From a virus: a stretch of DNA of 22,697 bases. Positions 1-7,042 of the stretch are shown here, piece after piece; position 1 is the first letter of the stretch, and each line of letters opens with the position of its first letter. Location: positions 1-22,697 of the IMG/VR virus record IMGVR_UViG_3300046002_002360; one strand, written 5' to 3'. Under the pieces are notes generated by a model. The model was not told the origin of the DNA. It saw only the letters and a list, made by a program, of their open reading frames with translations, and searched no databases. Both the position numbers and the translations under genes were made by a program.

Positions 1-16
1 CCAACATTTATTTAAC

Positions 17-1030
17 ATGGAAAACAAAGTAAAAGACCAATTAGTCACAGACAACTACGCAATATACAATTCAGATTGTATGTTAGTGATGCCAACTTTA
101 GGCGACGAAAGTATTGACCTAAGTGTTTATAGCCCCCCATTTGCAGGGTTATACAATTATTCAAGTTCGGAAAATGACTTTAGTAATTGCGAAAGCAAAG
201 AACAGTTTTTAAATCAATATGAATTTTTAGTAGCTGAGATTGCAAGGGTTACTAAAAAAGGGCGTATAAGTGCGGTGCATTGTACGGATGTATTTGATAA
301 TACTTGTCGTTTGTGGGACTTCCCAAATGAGATTATAAGAATACATCAAAAGTATGGGTTTGAGTATCGCAATAGAATTACTATTTGGAAAGAACCTTTA
401 AAAGTTCGTATGAGAACAATGGTTCAATCTTTAATGCACAAATTTATAGTAGAGGATTCTACTAAATGTTTTACTGCAATGCCTGACTATGTTTTAGTAT
501 TTACTAAAAAAGGCGAAAACCAAGTGCCAGTAACACACCCATTCGGTATAAATGATTATGCAGGGGAAACACCTATTTTGCCAAATATTTTAAGGGCTTG
601 GAATAATGCAAATAATTCAAACTTAAATGAAGTTGAACTTTGGGAACGACTAAACAACACTAACGAAAGCGATAAGATTACTAAACTTAACCACTATATT
701 TGGCAAAGATATGCTTCGAGTGTTTGGGATGACATTAGAATAGATAATGTGTTACCATTTAGAGATAGCAAAGAAGAGGATGACGAAAAGCACGTACACC
801 CATTACAATTAGATGTAATTGATAGGATTGTTGAATTATACTCAAACCCCAATGAAGTTGTTTTAACGCCTTTTATGGGTGTAGGTAGTGAAGTATTTAG
901 CCCAGTTTCAATGGGTAGAAAAGCAATAGGCATTGAACTAAAAGATAGCTACTTTAAACAAGCTAAATTAAACTTACAAGAAGCGACTGTAAGGTATAAA
1001 AATAAAATTAAACAAGAGTCTTTATTTTAA
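17..1030 (+). CDS. Orphan beta-class DNA methyltransferase (N4-cytosine/N6-adenine type)
   Basis: SAM-dependent DNA methyltransferase of 337 residues that should methylate an exocyclic amino group in DNA. The catalytic motif IV, SPPF, lies near residues 39-42, after a DSIDL strand. The SAM-binding motif I (TPFMGVGSE, followed by GRKAIGIEL) lies near residues 284-310 at the C-terminus. Catalytic motif first and SAM motif last is the order of the beta group, which includes both N6-A and N4-C enzymes, so the target base cannot be settled by reading. Length is normal for a complete stand-alone enzyme. No restriction endonuclease gene adjoins it in the window, so it looks like a phage orphan that protects phage DNA or marks it for regulation. 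It is followed after 8 bases by the replication initiator. The recognition site is unknown. Confidence 0.88.
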   Translation: MENKVKDQLVTDNYAIYNSDCMLVMPTLGDESIDLSVYSPPFAGLYNYSSSENDFSNCESKEQFLNQYEFLVAEIARVTKKGRISAVHCTDVFDNTCRLWDFPNEIIRIHQKYGFEYRNRITIWKEPLKVRMRTMVQSLMHKFIVEDSTKCFTAMPDYVLVFTKKGENQVPVTHPFGINDYAGETPILPNILRAWNNANNSNLNEVELWERLNNTNESDKITKLNHYIWQRYASSVWDDIRIDNVLPFRDSKEEDDEKHVHPLQLDVIDRIVELYSNPNEVVLTPFMGVGSEVFSPVSMGRKAIGIELKDSYFKQAKLNLQEATVRYKNKIKQESLF

Positions 1031-1038
1031 TTAATATT

Positions 1039-1683
1039 ATGGCAAAGAGATTAACTGATACGGAGAAATGGAAAAAACCATTTGTAAGGGGCTTAGATGC
1101 TCCTTACAAACTCCTTTGGTTTTATATTTTAGATGACTGCGACCATGCAGGAATTTGGCAAGTGGATGAAGATGTCGCTAAAATTAGAGTTGATAAAAGT
1201 TTAGATTTTGAAATTGCTAAAGAACTTTTTAAAGACCAAATACAAGTAATAGATAACGGGGATAAGTGGTTTATTTTTGATTTTGTAGAGTTCCAATATG
1301 GAGTTTTGAATCCTGATAATAGAGTTCATAAGTCAGTTTTAGACATACTAAATAAATATAAAATTAAGCCCCTTAGAAGCCCCTTAAAAGGTGCTATGGA
1401 TAAAGATAAAGATAAAGACAAGGATAAAGACAAAGATAAAGAGCCGAAAAATTACTTTGATTTAATCTTTGAAAATTATCTTGGGATGAGAAAATCAATT
1501 AAAAAACCTGCAACCGAATTAGCAATAGAATTAATTAAAAAAGATTTGAATAACTTTGCACCTGGCAATGAAGAAAAACAAATTTTAATTTTAGAGCAAT
1601 CAATTAAAAATAATTGGGCAGGGGTATTTCCATTGAAACAAAACGAAGAACCTAAAACACAATCATACTTAAAAGAATTTTAA
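1039..1683 (+). CDS. Phage replication initiator / replisome-organizer-like protein
   Basis: Protein of 214 residues. The N-terminal part (about 1-105) starts with MAKRLTDTEKW and contains LLWFYILDDCDHAGIW, the pattern of the winged-helix N-terminal domain of phage replisome organizers, which bind origin DNA. A charged linker of seven Asp-Lys pairs follows at residues 121-134. The C-terminal part (about 138-200) is helical and lysine-rich, with YLGMRKSIKKPATELA and ILEQSIKNNWAGVFP, resembling a DnaD-like helicase-loading tail. It sits directly before the DnaB-type helicase (stop TAA followed at once by ATG), the usual initiator-helicase pairing. The role as origin-binding initiator is inferred from domain look and position; no iteron cluster was found inside the gene. 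Confidence 0.7.
   Translation: MAKRLTDTEKWKKPFVRGLDAPYKLLWFYILDDCDHAGIWQVDEDVAKIRVDKSLDFEIAKELFKDQIQVIDNGDKWFIFDFVEFQYGVLNPDNRVHKSVLDILNKYKIKPLRSPLKGAMDKDKDKDKDKDKDKEPKNYFDLIFENYLGMRKSIKKPATELAIELIKKDLNNFAPGNEEKQILILEQSIKNNWAGVFPLKQNEEPKTQSYLKEF
1399..1440 (+). repeat. Hexanucleotide tandem repeat encoding (Asp-Lys)7
   Basis: Seven consecutive copies of a 6-base unit, GATAAA with GACAAA and GACAAG variants, keep the reading frame and encode seven Asp-Lys pairs in the linker of the initiator. Copy number changes by slippage would add or remove two residues without breaking the frame, so this is a length-variable linker. The third-position variants show that the array is not freshly expanded. 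Confidence 0.9.
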
Positions 1684-2922
1684 ATGAACAACGCAACCGA
1701 CATAGAAGAATCAGTAATTGGAGTTTTAATGATTGACAGTACTGCGATAATGCGTTGTACTATTGAGCCACATCATTGCTACTCAGAGGAGAATAAAACA
1801 ATCTTAAAGGCTATTTTTGAACTTGCAGAAGAGAACAAACCTTTTGACATGTTATCAATTAATCAAAAGTTAGGTGGTAAGTTAATGAATGAGTTAGTCG
1901 CTATAAGCTCACGTCTTAGCTCAAAAGCAAACTTAGAGTACCATTGTTCAATAATTATTCAAAAGTTCATTACAAGGGAATTAATCATGCTTTGTCAACG
2001 AACTATCAGCGAAGCAAACAACATCGATAATGATATTTTCCAAACTATTCAAAAACACACCACCGAGTTAGAATCATATTCGATCAAACACAAAAAAGAT
2101 TTTAATAAGTTTGAAACCGTTGCAAAAGAAGTAATTAAGAAAATAGAGTTGATGCAATCGAGTGGAAAGAGTTTAGTCGGTTTAGATACTGGGTATGAAA
2201 GGCTAAATAAAATTTCACACGGGTGGCATTCGCCTGACTTGGTTATTTTAGCAGCGAGACCTGCGACGGGTAAGACTGCATTCGCTTTGAACCTTGCGGT
2301 TAATTTGGCAAAACAAAATATACCAGTTGCATTTTTTAGCCTGGAGATGTCAACCGAACAATTAGCGACAAGGGTAATTAGTTCAATGACGGGGATATAC
2401 TCTAATTATTTGGCAAAGGCTGAAATACATGAGGGGAATTGGCGAACTATTTTAAGTACTGATTTTAATTTGCCTTTATATATTGACGATTCAGCGAGTT
2501 TAAATATCGTAGATTTTAAAGAAAAGGCAAGAAAAGCTAAAAAGAACTTTGGAATTAAGGCTATATTTGTAGACTATTTACAACTTTTAACGGTCTATGG
2601 CAAAGGGAATAGAGAACAAGAGATAAGTACTATTTCAAGAACTTTCAAAGCAATGGCCAAAGAATTAGATATTCCAATTATCGCACTGGCGCAGTTGAGT
2701 AGGGACGTTGAGAAAAGAAGTGGAGAGCCAAGATTAAGCGACTTAAGAGAGTCGGGAGCTATTGAGCAAGATGCTGACATTGTAATTGCATTACACAATG
2801 AAGAACCAGAAAGCGACAATCCATTGATAAAAGTATTATATTTGAAGCATAGAAACGGCGAGGTAGGATTCGTTAGACTTCAATTTGAAAAAGGTAAACA
2901 ATTATTTAAAGATACATTATAA
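1684..2922 (+). CDS. dnaB: DnaB-family replicative DNA helicase
   Basis: Hexameric ATP-dependent 5'-3' helicase of 412 residues that would unwind phage DNA at the fork. Residues about 1-100 match the DnaB N-terminal helical domain (EESVIGVLMID, FDMLSINQKLG). The RecA-like domain has Walker A (ARPATGKTA, near 190-200), the DnaB signature FFSLEMSTEQLATRV, Walker B/H3 (FVDYLQLL, near 295) and the H4 region LAQLSRDVEKR followed by LRESGAIEQDADIV. It is about 50 residues shorter than cellular DnaB, with the shortening in the N-terminal and linker part, as is common for phage versions. The start is fixed by ATG directly after the stop of the initiator gene. No intein or frameshift is seen. Confidence 0.95.
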   Translation: MNNATDIEESVIGVLMIDSTAIMRCTIEPHHCYSEENKTILKAIFELAEENKPFDMLSINQKLGGKLMNELVAISSRLSSKANLEYHCSIIIQKFITRELIMLCQRTISEANNIDNDIFQTIQKHTTELESYSIKHKKDFNKFETVAKEVIKKIELMQSSGKSLVGLDTGYERLNKISHGWHSPDLVILAARPATGKTAFALNLAVNLAKQNIPVAFFSLEMSTEQLATRVISSMTGIYSNYLAKAEIHEGNWRTILSTDFNLPLYIDDSASLNIVDFKEKARKAKKNFGIKAIFVDYLQLLTVYGKGNREQEISTISRTFKAMAKELDIPIIALAQLSRDVEKRSGEPRLSDLRESGAIEQDADIVIALHNEEPESDNPLIKVLYLKHRNGEVGFVRLQFEKGKQLFKDTL

Positions 2923-2938
2923 AAAACAACATACAAAA

Positions 2939-3421
2939 ATGACAACAACAGCAGACTCAAAACAGTACACTGACACAGAAATTAAAAGATTGTACAAACG
3001 ATTACTTATTGACCATGAAAATCTAAAGATTAGATACACAAAACAATTAAACGAAAACAAACTTTTAATTGCTAAATTAGAAAGACCTAAAAGGGTAGAA
3101 TTGCCAACGGACTTGCAAAGAGTAAAGGACATTATAAATAATGAATTAGGAGTTGACATTGATGTACAAATAAGGCAAAGGGATGTAGTAGACGCAAGGT
3201 CGATGTATTACTACTATATTAGACATAGCACTCTGATGTCTTTAAAAAAGATTGCATTAACTTTAGAAACAAAACACGATCATTCAACCCTGATTCATTC
3301 AATCAGTATGCACGAAGATAATATGGTTTATGATAAAGTTTACAAGTCGAAGTACGAAACTATTTTAAGAAAAATTGCAGAATTAAACACACAAAATGAA
3401 ACAAGTCCTAATAACAATTAA
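2939..3421 (+). CDS. DnaA domain IV-like DNA-binding protein without an ATPase domain
   Basis: Protein of 160 residues. The reading frame extends back to a TTG inside the helicase gene, but the ATG at 2939, 17 bases after the helicase stop and preceded by an A-rich tract, is the natural start. Residues about 1-55 are a charged coiled-coil-like segment. The C-terminal half contains DARSMYYYYIRHSTLMSLKK followed by HDHSTLIHSI. This closely matches the DnaA domain IV signature, where an ARxxxxYL helix is followed by (R/H)DHSTVxHA, the DnaA-box-binding helix-turn-helix. There is no Walker motif, so it is not a full DnaA. It could bind DnaA boxes to recruit or block host DnaA at an origin. The family call is good; the role is inference. 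Confidence 0.72.
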   Translation: MTTTADSKQYTDTEIKRLYKRLLIDHENLKIRYTKQLNENKLLIAKLERPKRVELPTDLQRVKDIINNELGVDIDVQIRQRDVVDARSMYYYYIRHSTLMSLKKIALTLETKHDHSTLIHSISMHEDNMVYDKVYKSKYETILRKIAELNTQNETSPNNN

Positions 3422-3527
3422 GTATACTAAAGGTCTTGAAAGTAGTACTCAAGTAATAAACTTAAATGATTTTTACAAGGCCAAAGCAAGACTGGAGAAA
3501 TTAGGATATAAAGTTGAAAAATTATGA
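3396..3527 (+). CDS. Small hypothetical protein, 43 residues
   Basis: Short reading frame that begins inside the end of the DnaA-like gene and ends in an ATGA overlap with the NinG-like gene (stop TGA 3525-3527, next ATG 3524). It reads MKQVLITIKYTK near the start and ends YKAKARLEKLGYKVEKL. This is a plausible short beta-strand and helix fold with balanced charge. It fills what would otherwise be a 100-base gap in a region where genes are packed end to end, and the ATGA junction is the coupling used elsewhere in this phage. Function unknown. Confidence 0.55.
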   Translation: MKQVLITIKYTKGLESSTQVINLNDFYKAKARLEKLGYKVEKL

Positions 3528-4042
3528 AAACCTGCAAAATATGTCTCAATCAGTTTGAACCGAGTAAACCATTACAAGTTACTTGCTCATATTCTTGTGC
3601 ATTATCGTATGCAAGAGGGCACATGGCAAAAAAAGTAAAGGCAGAGAACAAGGTTAAAAAGGAAAGGATGAAGACCAAGAGCCAACACTTAAAGGAATTG
3701 CAAACTATATTTAACAAGTACATTCGAACAAGGGATTTAAATTTGCCTTGCGTTTCATGTAATGATAGGATAAGTGGAACTCCTCACGCTTCACACTTTC
3801 TTTCAGTTGGTTCGCATCCTGCCTTAAGATTTAATGAGTTTAACGTTCATTCATCTTGTAGCCAATGCAACACCCACCTACATGGTAACCTTGTAGAATA
3901 CTCTTTAAGACTTCCCGATAGGATAGGCCAAGACAACTACGATAAGTTAATAGCCAGTAGAGGCGATAGGTTGCAGTTAAGTATTCCTGAGATTGAACTA
4001 TTGAAAACCATTTATAAAAATAAAATAAAAGACTACATTTAA
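3524..4042 (+). CDS. ninG: NinG/Rap-like recombination nuclease
   Basis: Protein of 172 residues resembling lambda NinG (Rap), a structure-specific endonuclease acting on Holliday junctions and D-loops in recombination. The N-terminus has a zinc-binding pattern (CKICLNQFEPSKPLQVTCSY, residues 4-23). A lysine-rich segment and the motif TKSQHLKELQTIFNKYIRTR follow. The core has CVSC at about residues 77-80 and CSQCNTHLHGN at about 112-122, an HNH-like metal-binding arrangement, with HASHFLSVGSHPALRF between them. Length and motif order fit the NinG family. It is the last gene before a probable promoter, so it likely closes the replication and recombination operon. Confidence 0.88.
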   Translation: MKTCKICLNQFEPSKPLQVTCSYSCALSYARGHMAKKVKAENKVKKERMKTKSQHLKELQTIFNKYIRTRDLNLPCVSCNDRISGTPHASHFLSVGSHPALRFNEFNVHSSCSQCNTHLHGNLVEYSLRLPDRIGQDNYDKLIASRGDRLQLSIPEIELLKTIYKNKIKDYI

Positions 4043-4049
4043 AAAATAA

Positions 4050-4081
4050 TTTGGTACTTTGAAGATAAATATTTAATATTG
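4050..4081 (+). promoter_or_regulatory. Probable Bacteroidota-type promoter
   Basis: TTTG at 4050-4053 and TAATATTG at 4074-4081 are separated by exactly 20 bases. This fits the known Bacteroidota consensus (TTTG, 19-21 bases, TAnnTTTG) with one mismatch. The same two boxes with the same spacing occur at 12569-12600. The predicted transcript start would be only a few bases before the ATG at 4090, implying a very short leader or a leaderless message. Confidence 0.55.
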
Positions 4082-4089
4082 TAAACATT

Positions 4090-4302
4090 ATGAACGACTT
4101 AGTATACAACTATATCGACAACTTAGTAGAGAAAATCGCCACAAAAGAGGGTGGGTGTTCTCGCAACCGTAAGCCTGAAAAGGTAGAGTTTTGGATTCAC
4201 CGACCTAATTATACAACGGTAGTCACAGTGACCTATAAAGAGTTAGAAAAGTGTATGATGTTGGCTTGTTACCCTGAACATTTAATCAAGTACATTGAGT
4301 GA
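4090..4302 (+). CDS. Hypothetical protein, 70 residues
   Basis: I do not recognise this protein. It has an amphipathic N-terminal helix (MNDLVYNYIDNLVEKIATKE), then a basic stretch with GGCSRNRKPEKVEFWIHRP, then a strand and helix (TTVVTVTYKELEKCMMLACY). No membrane segment is present, and the three cysteines show no clear zinc-binding spacing. It is the first gene after the candidate promoter at 4050-4081 and its stop overlaps the TTG start of the sigma-like gene, so the two are probably translated together. It could be an early or middle regulatory protein, but nothing in the sequence proves it. Confidence 0.65.
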   Translation: MNDLVYNYIDNLVEKIATKEGGCSRNRKPEKVEFWIHRPNYTTVVTVTYKELEKCMMLACYPEHLIKYIE

Positions 4303-4819
4303 GAAGTTCAACATACAACTATGTGAGTTTAACGACTCAAAGATTTTTAACGATTATTGTAAAAAGTACGGGCATAGCGACCACCAAGAATTAAAGAGCG
4401 AAGTCTTAACAATCCTTTTGGAACTGCCTCAACACAAAAAGGACACAATAGCTGAGAATAACTATTTAACTCCTTACGCTTTGCAGATTCTAAAATTCCA
4501 AGTATCACATTGTAATTGGACTGCGTTTCGCAAGAAGTTTGGCAATAGAGAGAATTTAGTTTTAGTAGATACCTTTGAGGATATTGAGGACATTGAATAT
4601 TTTGAAGATGAAATACACGTTGAGAAGATTGTAGCGAAGATTGAAGAGGATATGCTCGATCAAAACAATAAATATTTTTATCATTCAAGATTATTAAACG
4701 AACTTATTATCACTGGAGTAAACACCAAACAACTAAGCAGAGACATTGGAATCCCTTATACCTCAGTCCGTCACGCAATAAAAGAATATAGATTACACCT
4801 TAAAGAATGGTTAAAATAA
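4295..4819 (+). CDS. Sigma-70-like / helix-turn-helix transcription regulator (putative)
   Basis: Protein of 174 residues that begins with TTG at 4295, overlapping the preceding stop; no ATG occurs in this frame until late in the protein, so the TTG start is needed. Residues about 12-45 (FNDYCKKYGHSDHQELKSEV) suggest the helices of a short sigma region 2. A very acidic linker follows (EDIEDIEYFEDEIHVEK). The C-terminal 40 residues (GVNTKQLSRDIGIPYTSVRH, then AIKEYRLHLKEWL) form a convincing helix-turn-helix like sigma region 4. A phage sigma-like factor placed before late genes could switch on packaging and structural transcription. Alternatives are a simple HTH repressor or activator. HTH confident, sigma assignment moderate. 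Confidence 0.55.
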   Translation: MSEKFNIQLCEFNDSKIFNDYCKKYGHSDHQELKSEVLTILLELPQHKKDTIAENNYLTPYALQILKFQVSHCNWTAFRKKFGNRENLVLVDTFEDIEDIEYFEDEIHVEKIVAKIEEDMLDQNNKYFYHSRLLNELIITGVNTKQLSRDIGIPYTSVRHAIKEYRLHLKEWLK

Positions 4820-5853
4820 TATACATTAACGAAAAGGATTCGGGGATAGGCTACCATAGATTGCAAGTTCCATTTGCGAACATGGATGAGGACTATAAGG
4901 ACTTAGACATCAAAGGGACTAATGGGTTTACTTTAGACTTCCATCCTCGCCAATTTGATATAGTAGTTTTGAATAGGCTCTACAAGCATGACGAGGACTA
5001 TCTTTTAAAGGCAAAGGATAGTGGTTGTAAAATCATTTTAGACATTGACGATTGGATTCAGTTGCCAGGATATCATCACCGTGACGGGGTTAAGGACTCT
5101 ATTGTAGAGCAAAGAATACTTGATGCTATAAGTTATGCTGATGTCATTTGGACTGCCTCAGAGTTTCTTAAAGAGTGTTTAAAAGACTATCATTCAAATA
5201 TTGTTTACATACCTAACGGCATTGACTTTAAACAACCGCAATTTATCCCACAAAGAAACAAGCAAGAAAAATATACCATTGGTTGGATAGGGGCGAATAA
5301 CCACCAATTAGATATAAGGAAATTGATTGAACCATTTAAGAAACTTCTTAAGAACAAGAATCATAAACTTATTTTTGGTGGTTATGTCCACATCCCCGAA
5401 GAGGATAGGCAATTCCCTAAATCCCCAAGTTATTATGAAATCATAGAATCTTACTTTACTTCAAATTCTCAAAGGCCACCTGACCAATACCAAAGGATTG
5501 AATGGATGGACATTATGAACTATGCTTTAATGTACAATTTAATGGACTGCGCCCTTGCTCCTTTAAACTCTGACAAGTTCAGTTTATGTAAATCAAACAT
5601 TAAGGTACTGGAGGCAGGTGCGTTCTCATTACCGATTATTTGCAGTAACGTAGCACCATACAAAGAGTTTATTGAACAAGGCTTAGTCTTGACACCTAAA
5701 GGGGATTGGGACGGGACAATGAAGTCTTTAATCAGCAACCCGATAAAAGGTATTCAATTAGGGGCAAAGCTTCACGAATACGTCAAAGAGAATTACAATA
5801 TTAAAACAGTTAATAAAAAAAGATATGATAGTATTATCAGCCTTATGGCTTAG
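4807..5853 (+). CDS. GT-B fold glycosyltransferase, GT4-like
   Basis: Protein of 348 residues that would transfer a sugar from a nucleotide-activated donor. The N-terminal Rossmann half begins with KIIYINEKDSGIGYHRL and contains FDIVVLNRLY and KIILDIDDW. The hinge shows VIWTASEFLKECL and IVYIPNGID, and the C-terminal half starts with YTIGWIGANNHQLDIRKL. The donor-binding region near residues 261-277 (SNIKVLEAGAFSLPIICSN) has the Glu-Ala-Gly and Pro arrangement of GT4 enzymes. No signal peptide or membrane segment is seen, so it acts in the cytoplasm. Its ATG overlaps the end of the sigma-like gene by 13 bases. It opens the accessory island; the acceptor could be a phage protein, host lipopolysaccharide or another host glycan. 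Confidence 0.85.
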   Translation: MVKIIYINEKDSGIGYHRLQVPFANMDEDYKDLDIKGTNGFTLDFHPRQFDIVVLNRLYKHDEDYLLKAKDSGCKIILDIDDWIQLPGYHHRDGVKDSIVEQRILDAISYADVIWTASEFLKECLKDYHSNIVYIPNGIDFKQPQFIPQRNKQEKYTIGWIGANNHQLDIRKLIEPFKKLLKNKNHKLIFGGYVHIPEEDRQFPKSPSYYEIIESYFTSNSQRPPDQYQRIEWMDIMNYALMYNLMDCALAPLNSDKFSLCKSNIKVLEAGAFSLPIICSNVAPYKEFIEQGLVLTPKGDWDGTMKSLISNPIKGIQLGAKLHEYVKENYNIKTVNKKRYDSIISLMA

Positions 5854-6055
5854 CGGATTTGCATTCGCTCTGCATGAATTTTTCCAATTTTTAATCAGTA
5901 AGTTTCCGAATAGAAAACTAAAGAAACCATTTTCTTGCGTCACGTGTCTTTCATTTTGGATCGGGTTGATAGCTTCAATAGTTATGTTAGACCCTTATTT
6001 AATCTTTTTACCTTTCGTGTTTACAAAAATAATCAATAGGTATTTATGGAGTTGA
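5825..6055 (+). CDS. Small membrane protein with a CxxC motif (DUF1360-like look)
   Basis: Protein of 76 residues overlapping the glycosyltransferase end by 29 bases. It has an N-terminal hydrophobic helix (VLSALWLSGFAFALHEFF), a basic loop (FPNRKLKK), the motif PFSCVTCLSFWIGL and a second and perhaps third hydrophobic helix (IASIVMLDPYLIFLPFVF). The cysteine pair followed by SFWIG at a membrane edge resembles small DUF1360-type membrane proteins. Placement inside a glycosyltransferase and methyltransferase cluster suggests an inner-membrane partner for a host envelope glycan change, or a superinfection-exclusion role; both are inference. Confidence 0.7.
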   Translation: MIVLSALWLSGFAFALHEFFQFLISKFPNRKLKKPFSCVTCLSFWIGLIASIVMLDPYLIFLPFVFTKIINRYLWS

Positions 6056-6285
6056 GCAAAATGCAATACGAGTTAATAGTTGATTCTATAAGTCGCTATC
6101 GTTTGACAATGGAGCATCGTTTCATGGTCTACACGGACGAGGACATACATAAAGCAAATGTATTAAGAAAGGATTTAGGGATAGCAGGAGAACCAGTTTG
6201 TATGTCTTGCGATGGCTTAGCATACTCTGAGGCTTTATTTGGAGCGTTAAATAAATTAGTAATTAAATATGAGCAAATACATTAA
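6046..6285 (+). CDS. Hypothetical protein with CxxC motif, 79 residues
   Basis: Unrecognised soluble protein. Two predicted helices at the N-terminus (MQYELIVDSISRYRLTMEH) are followed by a polar stretch (YTDEDIHKANVLRKDLGIAG), then EPVCMSCDGLAYSEALFGAL and a C-terminal helix. The single CxxC at about residues 52-55 might bind metal only with partners or in a dimer. It overlaps the membrane protein by 10 bases and the GT9-like gene by 17 bases, so it belongs to the same translationally coupled operon. Confidence 0.6.
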   Translation: MELSKMQYELIVDSISRYRLTMEHRFMVYTDEDIHKANVLRKDLGIAGEPVCMSCDGLAYSEALFGALNKLVIKYEQIH

Positions 6286-7042
6286 AGTAAATCATTCAGG
6301 GAATGCAGGTGACCTCATCTATTCCCTATCAAGTCTTTACCAATATTGTCAAGACAATGACTGCAAAGTAGTTTACTACATTAAAATCGGTGTGCCAAGT
6401 GGATTTACGGATGAAACGCATCCCGTCGGTTCGGTAATGATGAATGATGCGATGTACAATTTTATTGCCCCATTGCTAAAGGCTCAACCATACATACATG
6501 ATGTTATCAAATTAGCCAAAGGAGAGAACATGGTTGTAGATTATGACTTGGATTTATTTAGAAAAGAATACAAGAACTTGTCTGCAGGTAACATTCAAAA
6601 CTGGATAGCAAACGCTTACCACGAATTTAGACCGAACTTAAGTAAGCAATGTCTTTTCATCCCTGAGAACATCGGCAACAATTATATCATAGTCAATAGG
6701 ACTACCCGTTACAATAACTTCTTTATTGATTATTCAGTCTTAGAGAAGTACGATAATGTTTACTTTGTAGGCACTGAGAAGGAGTTTAAACGCTTTTCAA
6801 TCCACAATGATAAGATACAACACTTAAAAGTTTCAAACGCCTTAGAGTTAGCCGTAGCGATTAATGGTTGCAAGTTATTTATTGGAGGTCAGAGTTTAGC
6901 GTTTAGCATTGCAGAACAATTAAAAGTTAAACGAGTTTTAGAACAATACGTCTACGCACCGAATGTAATTCCTCAAGGTGGCGAGTGGTTTACCTTTCAC
7001 ACCAACGAACAATTTAAAAACATTTTAGATAAAATATTATGA
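6269..7042 (+). CDS. GT9-like glycosyltransferase (heptosyltransferase-like GT-B)
   Basis: Protein of 257 residues. The N-terminal motif HSGNAGDLIYSLSSL (residues about 9-23) is the glycine-rich acceptor-side loop seen in ADP-heptose:LPS heptosyltransferase relatives (GxxGDxIxSLP). The second Rossmann half contains YVFVGTEKEF-like spacing (DNVYFVGTEKEFKRF) and ends with ALELAVAINGCKLFIGGQSL followed by AFSIAEQLKVKRVLE, near residues 190-225. This matches the GT9 donor site with its conserved (G/D)xxxxHxA-type loop, except that a Gln-Ser pair stands where His is usual. It is shorter than cellular GT9 enzymes (about 320-350). Its product could be modified by the two methyltransferases that follow; the ATGA overlap with the first of these supports this. 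Confidence 0.72.
   Translation: MSKYIKVNHSGNAGDLIYSLSSLYQYCQDNDCKVVYYIKIGVPSGFTDETHPVGSVMMNDAMYNFIAPLLKAQPYIHDVIKLAKGENMVVDYDLDLFRKEYKNLSAGNIQNWIANAYHEFRPNLSKQCLFIPENIGNNYIIVNRTTRYNNFFIDYSVLEKYDNVYFVGTEKEFKRFSIHNDKIQHLKVSNALELAVAINGCKLFIGGQSLAFSIAEQLKVKRVLEQYVYAPNVIPQGGEWFTFHTNEQFKNILDKIL

Noticed and set aside
694-933. Reverse-strand open frame inside the DNA methyltransferase gene, and similar minus-strand frames throughout
   Set aside because: All overlap well-supported + strand genes, have Ser/Leu-rich shadow composition and no sensible start context or motifs.
2885-2938. TTG-initiated N-terminal extension of the DnaA-like gene into the helicase gene
   Set aside because: The ATG at 2939, in an A-rich leader directly after the helicase stop, is a better start; the extension would overlap helicase coding by 38 bases.
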